A program made the translations under genes and the position numbers. This document shows positions 1 through 6,964 of a stretch of 64,000 nucleotides of DNA, one piece after another (position 1 is the stretch's first letter; every line of letters starts with the position of its first letter). The stretch lies in contig JADJOI010000003.1 of the NCBI GenBank assembly GCA_016713875.1, forward strand, positions 2,604,001 through 2,668,000, read 5' to 3'. Under the pieces are notes generated by a model. It had not been told where the DNA came from. It ran no database searches and saw only the letters and a program-made list of their open reading frames with translations. Source of the stretch: Flavobacteriales bacterium. Its GTDB lineage: Bacteria; Bacteroidota; Bacteroidia; Flavobacteriales_F; PHOS-HE28.

Positions 1-194
1 CGACCGTGCAGGTCGGAGCCCACGCCACCCCGCCCATCGGGCAGCTGCACCGCGGCGAAAGGCACGGGCTCACCGCTGCCCGCGTCGAGCACCAGACCGG
101 TGACCACCCGCTGGGCCTGAGCGCATGCGCAACAGGCCAGCAGCAGGGCCGCTGCGGCCAGCCGCGACAGAGGAAGCGTGCGCATGAGGTCCAT
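1..194 (-). CDS. Secreted CarboxypepD_reg-like domain protein (5' part only)
   Basis: The gene runs off the left edge, so only the N-terminus is visible. The reading frame starts at an ATG ending at 194 (MDLM...) or, more likely, at the next ATG ending at 185 (MRTLPLS...). It begins with a clear signal peptide: a basic start, a leucine/alanine-rich core, then ACAQAQ. This is followed by the opening strand pattern of a CarboxypepD_reg-like (peptidase-associated) fold: VVTGLVLDAGSGEPVPFAAV, then a Gly-rich turn and GSDLHGR. In Bacteroidota this fold begins TonB-dependent receptors and DUF5686-type envelope proteins, so an outer-membrane role is inferred; which type cannot be decided from about 60 residues. 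It is divergent from the radical SAM gene. Confidence 0.72.
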   Translation of the reverse strand, partial: MDLMRTLPLSRLAAAALLLACCACAQAQRVVTGLVLDAGSGEPVPFAAVQLPDGRGGVGSDLHG

Positions 195-249
195 CGGTGT
201 GACGAGGACAGGGCGCGGAAAGTAACAGCCGGAAGGCGGCCGGGGCCTG

Positions 250-257
250 TACCTTGG
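250..257 (+). promoter_or_regulatory. Candidate -7 element TACCTTGG ahead of the radical SAM gene
   Basis: TACCTTGG fits the Bacteroidota -7 pattern TAnnTTnG and ends four bases before the ATG at 262, so transcription would start at or next to the start codon. No clear -33 TTG is visible. Confidence 0.45.
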
Positions 258-261
258 CGGC

Positions 262-1296
262 ATGGCCCTTTCGCCCCTGGCCCCGGCCCGCGATGCCGCG
301 CTGTGGGCCCGCTCGTTCACCGGACGCCGGGCCGCGAACGCCTACCGCATCTGGAGCAGCTTCCGCCGGGCGAGCCGCACCAAGGACCCGCGCATCGACG
401 GACTGCCGATGCACATCGCCATCGAGCCCACCACGGCCTGCAACCTGCGCTGCCCCGAATGCCCCAGCGGGCTCCGGAGCTTCACCCGGCCCACCGGCAA
501 CCTGCGGCAGGAGCTCTTCACCCGCGTGATCGACGAGCTGGCGCCCGACCTGTGGGGCCTCACCTTCTACTTCCAGGGCGAGCCCTACATCAACCCCGGC
601 TTCCTGGCCATGGTGGCGCACGCCCGGAGCCGCGGGCTCTACACCGCCACGAGCACCAACGCGCATTTCCTCGACGAGGCCAAGGCGGAGGCCACCGTGC
701 GCAGCGGGCTCTCTCGCCTCATCATCTCACTGGATGGCACCACGCAGGAAACGTACTCCGCGTACCGGATCGAAGGCGAACTGGCCCAGGTGATCGAGGG
801 CGCCGAACGCATCGTGACGTGGAAACGGAAGCTGAGGAGCAGCACGCCCCACGTGGTGTTCCAGTTCCTGGTGGTGCGCCCCAACGAGCACCAGATCCCC
901 CAAGCACGCGCCCTCGCCAGGAAGATCGGCGTGGACGACCTGTGGCTGAAGACCGCCCAGGTGTACGACCCCAAGGACGACCACCCTCTGATCCCCACGC
1001 AGGACAGGTACTCACGGTACCGCCGCAACGCGCGCGGCGTGTGGGAGGTGAAGAACGCCCTCGACGACCGCTGCTGGAAGATGTGGCACAGCTGCGTGAT
1101 CACCTGGGACGGCCGCGTGGTGCCCTGCTGCTTCGACAAGGACGCGCACCATGTGCTCGGCGACCTGCGCACGCAGAGCTTCCGTGAGATCTGGACGGGC
1201 GAGGCCTACACGGCCTTCCGGCGGAACCTGCTGGCCGCGCGCAGCAGCGTCGAGATATGCCGGAATTGCAGCGAAGGGAGCCCGGTGTGGGCGTAG
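262..1296 (+). CDS. Radical SAM protein with SPASM domain
   Basis: A 344-residue enzyme. The CxxxCxxC motif for the SAM-binding 4Fe-4S cluster is C60, C64, C67 (TTACNLRCPECPSG), at the start of a TIM-barrel-like radical SAM domain. The C-terminus has a cysteine-rich SPASM region (RCWKMWHSC, VVPCCFDK, EICRNC) that would bind auxiliary iron-sulphur clusters. SPASM enzymes commonly modify peptides or cofactors, but the substrate here is unknown and no precursor peptide is visible next to it. The start at 262 is chosen because a -7 element lies just upstream and the family N-terminus is reached quickly. The gene stands alone and converges on frr. Confidence 0.85.
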   Translation: MALSPLAPARDAALWARSFTGRRAANAYRIWSSFRRASRTKDPRIDGLPMHIAIEPTTACNLRCPECPSGLRSFTRPTGNLRQELFTRVIDELAPDLWGLTFYFQGEPYINPGFLAMVAHARSRGLYTATSTNAHFLDEAKAEATVRSGLSRLIISLDGTTQETYSAYRIEGELAQVIEGAERIVTWKRKLRSSTPHVVFQFLVVRPNEHQIPQARALARKIGVDDLWLKTAQVYDPKDDHPLIPTQDRYSRYRRNARGVWEVKNALDDRCWKMWHSCVITWDGRVVPCCFDKDAHHVLGDLRTQSFREIWTGEAYTAFRRNLLAARSSVEICRNCSEGSPVWA

Positions 1297-1313
1297 GACC
1301 ATGTGCACAAGCC

Positions 1314-1862
1314 CTACACCTTCATGATGTCCTTCTCTTTCGCCTCGATCAAGGCCTCCACCTTCTTGTTGTAGCCGGCGGTGAGCTTCTCCACCTGGTC
1401 CTGACCGTCCTTGATGACGTCCTCGGGCAGCTTGGAGCCCTTGATGGCCTCCATGGCCTTCTGGCGCGCTCCGCGGATGCTCACACGGGCGTGCTCGCCC
1501 TCCTTGTGCGCGGCCTTCACCAGGTCCTTGCGGCGCTCCTCGGTGAGCATGGGCACGTTGATGATGACGCTCTCGCCATTGTTGCTGGGGTTGAAGCCCA
1601 GGTTGGCGGCCTGGATGGCCTTCTCGATGGCGTCGATCATCTTCTTGTCCCACGGCTGGATCATCAGCGTCCGGGCGTCGGGGGTGTTGACGTTGGCCAC
1701 CTGGTTGAGGGGCATGTGGGCCCCGTACGCCTCCACGCGCACCGTGTCCAGCATGGCGGGGTTGGCGCGTCCGGTGCGCACCTTGGTGAGCTCGTGCTCC
1801 AGATGGTCGATGGCCTTCTGCATCAGGTCCTCGCTCGGGGCGATCAGTGTCTTCACGTCCAT
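1314..1862 (-). CDS. frr: Ribosome recycling factor
   Basis: 182 residues, the usual RRF length. It releases ribosomes from mRNA after termination together with EF-G. Family hallmarks are KVRTGRANPAMLD near residues 27-39, the VNTPDARTLMIQPWDK stretch, and the long C-terminal helix ending EAKEKDIMKV. In Bacteroidota frr normally follows pyrH closely. Here the order is kept (pyrH upstream on the same strand) but about 1.5 kb of tandem repeat separates the stop of pyrH from the start of frr. Whether frr is still co-transcribed with pyrH through the repeats, or has its own promoter within them, cannot be told from the sequence. Confidence 0.97.
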   Translation of the reverse strand: MDVKTLIAPSEDLMQKAIDHLEHELTKVRTGRANPAMLDTVRVEAYGAHMPLNQVANVNTPDARTLMIQPWDKKMIDAIEKAIQAANLGFNPSNNGESVIINVPMLTEERRKDLVKAAHKEGEHARVSIRGARQKAMEAIKGSKLPEDVIKDGQDQVEKLTAGYNKKVEALIEAKEKDIMKV

Positions 1863-1929
1863 CGTCAGGTCGGTTTCGGGATGGCGAAATTAGCAGGACC
1901 CCGGGAAGCGGCATCCAGAGCAAGCTCGG

Positions 1930-3333
1930 TCTCCAGCCTCAAGACCTCGGCTTCCGGCCTCAAGCCCCCAGCCTCCAGCTTCCGGCCGCCGGCCTCCAGC
2001 TTTCGCACCCCCGTACCGCTCCACCTCACCCACATCTCGACGGCTGCTTGCCGCTCCGCGCCCTCTGCCCCTCTGCGTGAGCCTCGCCCCCTGCCTCTGG
2101 CTTCCGGCCTCAAGCTTCCGGCCTCCTGCCACCAGCTTCAGTACCCTCGCATCGCTCCAGCTCAACAGCATCTCTCCGGCTGCCTGCCGCTCTGCGCCCT
2201 CTGCCCCTCTGCGTGAGCATCGCCCTCTGCCTCCAGCCTCAAGCTTCCGGCCTCCTGCCACCAGCTTCAGTACCCTCGCATCGCTCCAGCTCAACAGCAT
2301 CTCTCCGGCTGCCTGCCGCTCTGCGCCCTCTGCCCCTCTGCGTGAGCATCGCCCTCTGCCTCCGGCTTCCGGCCTCAAGCTTCCGGCCTCCTGCCACCAG
2401 CTTCAGTACCCTCGCATCGCTCCAGCTCAACAGCATCTCTCCGGCTGCCTGCCGCTCTGCGCCCTCTGCCCCTCTGCGTGAGCATCGCCCTCTGCCTCCG
2501 GCTTCCGGCCTCAAGCTTCCGGCCTCCTGCCACCAGCTTCAGTACCCTCGCATCGCTCCAGCTCAACAGCATCTCTCCGGCGGCCTGCCGCTCTGCGCCC
2601 TCTGCCCCTCTGCGTGAGCATCGCCCTCTGCCTCCGGCTTCCGGCCTCAAGCTTCCGGCCTCCTGCCACCAGCTTCAGTACCCTCGCATCGCTCCAGCTC
2701 AACAGCATCTCTCCGGCTGCCTGCCGCTCTGCGCCCTCTGCCCCTCTGCGTGAGCATCGCCCTCTGCCTCCAGCCTCAAGCTTCCGGCCGCCGGCCTCCA
2801 GCTTTCGCACCCTCGCACCGCTCCAGCTCACCAGCATCTCTCGGGCGGCCTGCCGCTCCGCGCCCTCTGCCCCTCTGCGTGAGCATCGCCCTCTGCCTCC
2901 GGCTTCCGGCCTCAAGCTTCCGGCCTCCTGCCACCAGCTTCAGTACCCTCGCATCGCTCCAGCTCAACAGCATCTCTCCGGCGGCCTGCCGCTCTGCGCC
3001 CTCTGCCCCTCTGCGTGAGCATCGCCCTCTGCCTCCGGCTTCCGGCCTCAAGCTTCCGGCCTCCTGCCACCAGCTTCAGTACCCTCGCACCGCTCCAGCT
3101 CACCAGCATCTCTCGGGCGGCCTGCCGCTCCGCGCCCTCTGCCCCTCTGCGTGAGCCTCGCCCTCTGCCTCCGGCTTCCAGCCTCAAGCTTCCGGCCTCC
3201 TGCCACCGGCTTCCGGCTTCCGGCCACCGGCCTCCAGCTTTCGCACCCTCGCACCGCTCCAGCTCACCAGCATCTCGTGCTGCCTGCCGCTCCGCGCCCT
3301 CTGCCCCTCTGCGTGAGCCTCGCCCTCTGCCTC
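1930..3333. repeat. Tandem array of about ten 129-162 bp units between pyrH and frr
   Basis: The gap from 1863 to 3347 holds no gene. It is filled with direct repeats that each end in CTCTGCGTGAGC. The GTG of this mark occurs at 2077, 2213, 2342, 2478, 2614, 2750, 2879, 3015, 3151 and 3313. Spacing is 136 bp in most units, 129 bp in two (a 7-bp deletion of one CTTCCGG-type step) and 162 bp in the last. Units contain a purine/pyrimidine-biased run of GGCTTCCGGCCTCAAGC words, a middle part (CACCAGCTTCAGTACCCTCG) and a core CCCTCTGCCCCTCTGCGTGAG. Inner units (2213-2750) are almost identical; edge units are more diverged. Long open frames across it on both strands are by-products of the base composition: the 136-bp period is not a multiple of three and the peptides are low-complexity. 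Confidence 0.92.
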
Positions 3334-3347
3334 AACGTGCCTCCCGG

Positions 3348-4058
3348 TCAGAACTCCACCAGCGTGCCCACCTGCTCACCGGCCACCACCTTGCGCAGGT
3401 TGCCGGGCTTGTTCATGTCGAAGACGATGATGGGCAGCTTGTTCTCGTTGCAGAGCGTGAAGGCGGTGAGGTCCATCACGTTCAGGCCCTTGTCGTACAC
3501 CTCGGTGAAGGTGATGCGCTCGTAGCGCACGGCGGCGGGGTCCTTCTCCGGGTCGGCGGTGTAGATGCCGTCCACGCGGGTGCCTTTCAGGATCACATCG
3601 GCCTCGATCTCGATGGCGCGCAGGCTGGCGGCGGTATCGGTGGTGAAGTAGGGGTTGCCGGTGCCGGCACCGAAGATCACGATGCGGCCCTTCTCCAGGT
3701 GGCGCACGGCGCGGCGGCGGATGAAGGGCTCGGCGATGGTGTCCATCTTGATGGCGCTCATCAGCCGGGTCTTGTACCCTTTGGCCTCCAGGGCGCTCTG
3801 CAGGGCCAGGCTGTTGATCATGGTGGCCAGCATGCCCATGTGGTCGCCCTGCACGCGGTCGATGGCGCCCTCGGCCTCCATGCCGCGGTAGATGTTGCCG
3901 CCGCCGATCACCACGGCCACCTGCACGCCGCTCTCGGCCACCGCGATGATCTCGTCGGCGTAGGCGCCCAGGCGTTCACTGTCGATGCCATAGGCCTTGG
4001 TGCCCATGAGGCTTTCGCCGGAGAGCTTCAGGAGGATGCGGTGGTAGGTGCGGGCCAT
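3348..4058 (-). CDS. pyrH: UMP kinase
   Basis: 236 residues, the normal length for bacterial UMP kinase of the amino-acid-kinase fold, which phosphorylates UMP to UDP in pyrimidine synthesis. KLSGESLMG near the N-terminus and VVIGGGNIYRG near residues 49-59 are the phosphate-binding glycine motifs. The GAGTGNPYFTTDTAASLRA stretch is typical of the UMP-binding region. It lies downstream of tsf on the same strand but behind a strong terminator, so it probably starts its own transcript. A TTTCTTTG element sits 17 bases before the ATG. It is followed by the repeat array rather than directly by frr. Confidence 0.97.
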   Translation of the reverse strand: MARTYHRILLKLSGESLMGTKAYGIDSERLGAYADEIIAVAESGVQVAVVIGGGNIYRGMEAEGAIDRVQGDHMGMLATMINSLALQSALEAKGYKTRLMSAIKMDTIAEPFIRRRAVRHLEKGRIVIFGAGTGNPYFTTDTAASLRAIEIEADVILKGTRVDGIYTADPEKDPAAVRYERITFTEVYDKGLNVMDLTAFTLCNENKLPIIVFDMNKPGNLRKVVAGEQVGTLVEF

Positions 4059-4075
4059 GGTGCGGGGGGTGGGGA

Positions 4076-4083
4076 CAAAGAAA
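4076..4083 (-). promoter_or_regulatory. Candidate -7 element TTTCTTTG for pyrH, inside a terminator U-tract
   Basis: On the minus strand TTTCTTTG matches TAnnTTTG except for one base and lies 17 bases before the pyrH ATG. It overlaps the T-run of the tsf terminator, so one sequence may end one transcript and start the next. This is inference only. Confidence 0.3.
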
Positions 4084-4108
4084 AAAGAGGGAGGCCGAAG
4101 CCCCCCTC
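4081..4108 (-). terminator. Intrinsic terminator after tsf
   Basis: Minus strand: a 9-bp GC-rich stem (GAGGGGGGC / GCCTCCCTC, one G-U pair) closed by a TTCG tetraloop and followed by TTTTTT. It begins 23 bases after the tsf stop codon. This would end the rplM-rpsI-rpsB-tsf transcript before pyrH. Confidence 0.85.
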
Positions 4109-4131
4109 TCCATGTCGGTGATGCGCGAACA

Positions 4132-4974
4132 TCAGATCGTGAGCGAGTGCCGCTTGAAGTCGGTGACCGTAAGGTCCTTCTCCGCGCTCTTGAGGTACTG
4201 CTCCACGCTGAGCTTGTTGTCCTTGATGAACTCCTGGGCGAGCAGGGTGCTCTCCTTGAAGAACTTGTTGAGGCGGCCCACGGCGATCTTCTCGGCCATG
4301 TCGGCGGGTTTGCCCTCCTGGATGGCGAGCTCCTTGCCGATCTCGATCTCCTTGTCGATCACGGACTGGGGCACGCTCTCCTTGTTGACGGCGACCGGGG
4401 CCATGGCGGCCACCTGCATGGCCACGTCCTTGGCGGCGTTCTCAAAGCCGGCCTTGTTGAGGCCCACGATGCTGGCCACCTTGTTGCCCGGGTGGTTGTA
4501 GGCCAGCACGAAGGCGGCCTTCACCTCGTGGCAGGCGCTGATGTCGATCTTCTCCCCGATGACGCCCGTCTGCTCGACGAGCTTCTCGGCGATGCTCAGG
4601 CCATTGCTGTCATAGGGCAGGGCCTTCAGGGCGTCCACGCTGCCAGCGCCCTTGTCCAGGGCGGTCTGGGCCATGCGTTCGGCCATGGCGGCGAAGTCGC
4701 CGTTCTTGGCCACGAAGTCGGTCTCGCAGTTCACGCACACCAGCACGCCACGGGTGCCGTCGGCGGTGGTCTTGGCGATCACGAGGCCCTCGTTGGCGTC
4801 GCGGTCGGCGCGCTTGGCGGCCACCTTCTGGCCCTTTTTGCGCAGGATGTCGATGGCGGTATCGAAGTCGCCATTGGCCTCACTGAGGGCCTGTTTGCAA
4901 TCCATCATGCCTGCGCCGGTCATCTGGCGCAGCTTGTTCACGTCGGCGGCGGTGATGGCCATGGTCGTGCTCAC
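4132..4974 (-). CDS. tsf: Elongation factor Ts
   Basis: 280 residues. EF-Ts exchanges GDP on EF-Tu. The N-terminal UBA-like domain shows VNKLRQMTGAGMMDCKQAL, the family signature. The dimerisation core follows (CVNCETDFVAKN). An alternative start is the internal MAITAADV at 4962, which matches the usual N-terminus better; the 4-residue extension MSTT may not be translated. It follows rpsB by 23 bp, the near-universal rpsB-tsf pair, and a strong terminator follows it. Confidence 0.97.
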   Translation of the reverse strand: MSTTMAITAADVNKLRQMTGAGMMDCKQALSEANGDFDTAIDILRKKGQKVAAKRADRDANEGLVIAKTTADGTRGVLVCVNCETDFVAKNGDFAAMAERMAQTALDKGAGSVDALKALPYDSNGLSIAEKLVEQTGVIGEKIDISACHEVKAAFVLAYNHPGNKVASIVGLNKAGFENAAKDVAMQVAAMAPVAVNKESVPQSVIDKEIEIGKELAIQEGKPADMAEKIAVGRLNKFFKESTLLAQEFIKDNKLSVEQYLKSAEKDLTVTDFKRHSLTI

Positions 4975-4997
4975 TTGCGTTCGGTTGATGTTGGGGT

Positions 4998-5777
4998 TCA
5001 GTTGGCCTCCTCCTCGGAGCCCTCGGCCTCCACTTCCTCGCCCTCCTCGCCTTCCTCGGCCTCGCCCTCGGGTAGGCTGCTCTTGTCGTTCTTGCGCTCC
5101 TCGAGGCCTTCGTTGATGGCGGCGATGGCCACGTCCACGATGAGCTCGATGCTCTTGGTGGCATCGTCGTTGGCCGGGATGGGGAAGTCCACCAGGGTGG
5201 GATCGCTGTTGGTGTCCACCATGGCGAACACCGGGATGTTGAGCTTGCGGGCCTCGGCGACGGCGATGTGCTCCTTCACGATGTCCACCACGAAGAGGGC
5301 GGCCGGCTGGCGGGTGAGGTCAGCGATGGAGCCCAGGTTCTTCTCCATCTTCTCGCGCTGACGCATCACCTGCAGGCGTTCGCGCTTGCTCATGTTGTCG
5401 AAGGTGCCGTCGGTCTTCATCCGGTCGATCGCGGCCATCTTCTTGATGGCGCGGCGGATGGTGCCGAAGTTGGTGAGCATGCCACCGCTCCAGCGCTCGG
5501 TGACGTAGGGCATGCCGGTGGCCTTCACCTTCTCTGCGACGATGTCCTTCGCCTGCTTCTTGGTGGCGACGAAGAGGATCTTCTTGCCGCTGCGGGCCAC
5601 GCTCTTGAGGGCGGAGGCCGCCTCGTCGAGCTTGACGACGGTCTTGTTGAGGTCGATGATGTGGATCCCCTTCTTCTCCCCGAAGATGTACGGGGCCATG
5701 TTGGGGTTCCACTTGCGGCGCAGGTGACCGAAGTGGACGCCGGCGTCGAGCAGTTTGTTGAAATCAGTGCGGGCCAT
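4998..5777 (-). CDS. rpsB: 30S ribosomal protein uS2
   Basis: 259 residues. The N-terminus (FNKLLDAGVHFGHLRRKWNP) and KKILFVATKKQAKDIV are typical of S2. The last 30 residues are an acidic tail rich in Glu/Gly (EGEAEEGEEGEEVEAEGSEE), a common but variable S2 extension. It lies between rpsI and tsf. A 151-bp gap separates it from rpsI, long for a ribosomal operon, with several GC-rich inverted words; it may hold a leader structure, but I recognise no known motif in it. Confidence 0.97.
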   Translation of the reverse strand: MARTDFNKLLDAGVHFGHLRRKWNPNMAPYIFGEKKGIHIIDLNKTVVKLDEAASALKSVARSGKKILFVATKKQAKDIVAEKVKATGMPYVTERWSGGMLTNFGTIRRAIKKMAAIDRMKTDGTFDNMSKRERLQVMRQREKMEKNLGSIADLTRQPAALFVVDIVKEHIAVAEARKLNIPVFAMVDTNSDPTLVDFPIPANDDATKSIELIVDVAIAAINEGLEERKNDKSSLPEGEAEEGEEGEEVEAEGSEEEAN

Positions 5778-5928
5778 GTGCGTTGTCTGGTACTGGGTTC
5801 ACGTTCCTTTTTCCCGTTTGAGCAGGCATCCGGGCGGTAGCCTTTCCCGCTGGGCGGGACCGAGTCCGTCCGGATTGGATGCTGAACCCGCCGGTGCCAG
5901 GGCCCGTGCGGGTCTCGCAAGCGCGGGT

Positions 5929-6315
5929 TTAACGCTTGCTGAACTGGTAGCGCTTGCGCGCCTTCTTGCGGCCGAACTTCTTGCGCTCCACGGCACGGGG
6001 GTCGCGGGTCATGAGGTTCTCGGCCTTGAGCTTGGGTTTGTTCTCGGCATCGGCCTCCACCAGCGCACGGGCGATGCCCAGGCGCAGGGCGTCGGCCTGG
6101 CCGGTGATGCCACCGCCGTCCACGCGGGCCTGCACGTCGTACTTGCCCTCGGTGCCCGTGAGCTTGAAGGGCTGGTTCATCTTGAACTGTTGGGCCAGCA
6201 GGGGGAAGTACTCCTTGCCTTCCACGCCGTTGATGGTGACCGCTCCGCTGCCCTCGGTGAGGATCACGCGGGCCACGGAGGTCTTGCGGCGGCCGATGGT
6301 GTTGATGGGCTCCAT
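5929..6315 (-). CDS. rpsI: 30S ribosomal protein uS9
   Basis: 128 residues. It starts MEPINTIGRRKTSVARV, has the GGGITGQADALRLGIARAL segment and the basic C-terminal tail KKARKRYQFSKR that reaches the decoding centre. It follows rplM with a single-base gap, the conserved rplM-rpsI pair. Confidence 0.98.
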   Translation of the reverse strand: MEPINTIGRRKTSVARVILTEGSGAVTINGVEGKEYFPLLAQQFKMNQPFKLTGTEGKYDVQARVDGGGITGQADALRLGIARALVEADAENKPKLKAENLMTRDPRAVERKKFGRKKARKRYQFSKR

Positions 6316-6316
6316 C

Positions 6317-6745
6317 TTACTTGATGCTGTTCAGGTCGATCTTGCGGGGGTTCTGCGCACCGTGCTTGTGCTCGGTGCCGGCCACCACGTGCAGGTTGGT
6401 GAACTGGGCGCGGCCCAGGCGGGTCTTGGGAAGCATGCCGCGCACGGCGATCTCCACCAGGGCGGTCGGTTTACGGCGGTGCAGCTTGTGCGCCACCTCC
6501 ACGGTGCGGCCACCGGGGTACCCGCTGAAGCGCTGGTACTCCTTGTCGTCCATCTTGGTGCCCGTCAGACGCACCTTGTCGGCGTTGATCACCACCACAT
6601 GGTCACCGGTGTCCACATGAGCGGTGAAGGTGGGCTTGTGCTTGCCGCGCACCAGCATGGCCACCATGCTGGCCAGGCGGCCCAGCGTTTCGTTCTCGGC
6701 GTCCACCAGGAGCCATTCCTTGGTGACGGTGGCCTTGTTGGCCAT
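6317..6745 (-). CDS. rplM: 50S ribosomal protein uL13
   Basis: The ribosomal core starts at ANKATVTKEWLLVDAENETL, so the ATG ending at 6745 (MANKATV, 142 residues) is preferred. Longer in-frame starts exist at 6772 (MASTTHT) and 6793 (MYTIRTP). Bacteroidota L13 often has about ten residues before ANKATVTKEW, so 6772 is quite possible. Family motifs are YQRFSGYPGG and the VRGMLPKTRLGR segment. First gene of the ribosomal operon. Confidence 0.95.
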   Translation of the reverse strand: MANKATVTKEWLLVDAENETLGRLASMVAMLVRGKHKPTFTAHVDTGDHVVVINADKVRLTGTKMDDKEYQRFSGYPGGRTVEVAHKLHRRKPTALVEIAVRGMLPKTRLGRAQFTNLHVVAGTEHKHGAQNPRKIDLNSIK

Positions 6746-6812
6746 GCTCGTCGTATGCGTTGTCGATGCCATGGGCGTGCGGATCGTGTACACCTCCCCG
6801 CGGAAGGGGCCG

Positions 6813-6843
6813 CGAAGTTAGATCGTTTCCGCGATCGCACAAA
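6813..6843 (-). promoter_or_regulatory. Promoter of the rplM-rpsI-rpsB-tsf operon
   Basis: On the minus strand a TTG (within GTTTGTG, about 6840) is followed after 19 bases by TAACTTCG (6813-6820). This is the spacing and shape of a Bacteroidota primary-sigma promoter (-33 TTG, -7 TAnnTTyG). It lies upstream of all candidate rplM starts. Confidence 0.6.
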
Positions 6844-6902
6844 CGCGACCGTCCACAAGATCCCCACCGCGCCGTCCACCGGTCCTCCATACCCGGGAAC
6901 AG

Positions 6903-6929
6903 GACGGGCGGCCTCGCGGACCGCCCGTC
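6903..6929 (-). terminator. Hairpin after the di-haem propeller gene
   Basis: A perfect 9-bp inverted repeat (GACGGGCGG / CCGCCCGTC, 9-base loop) lies 35 bases beyond the stop at 6965. There is no T-run, so termination is plausible rather than certain. Confidence 0.4.
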
Positions 6930-6964
6930 GCTATAGTTTCTTGTGGGTCAGCCAGTTACATGGC

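Noticed and set aside
1890..3254. Many overlapping open frames of 68-160 codons on both strands in the array
   Set aside because: They arise from a stop-poor GC-rich repeat, shift frame with each 136-bp unit and encode low-complexity text with no known domain.
1930..3333. CRISPR array
   Set aside because: Units are about 136 bp and identical throughout; there are no short repeats with unique spacers and no cas genes.
5778..5928. Known ribosomal leader motif or separate promoter before rpsB
   Set aside because: The gap is GC-rich with partial inverted words, but nothing matching a known leader or a good -7/-33 pair could be supported.
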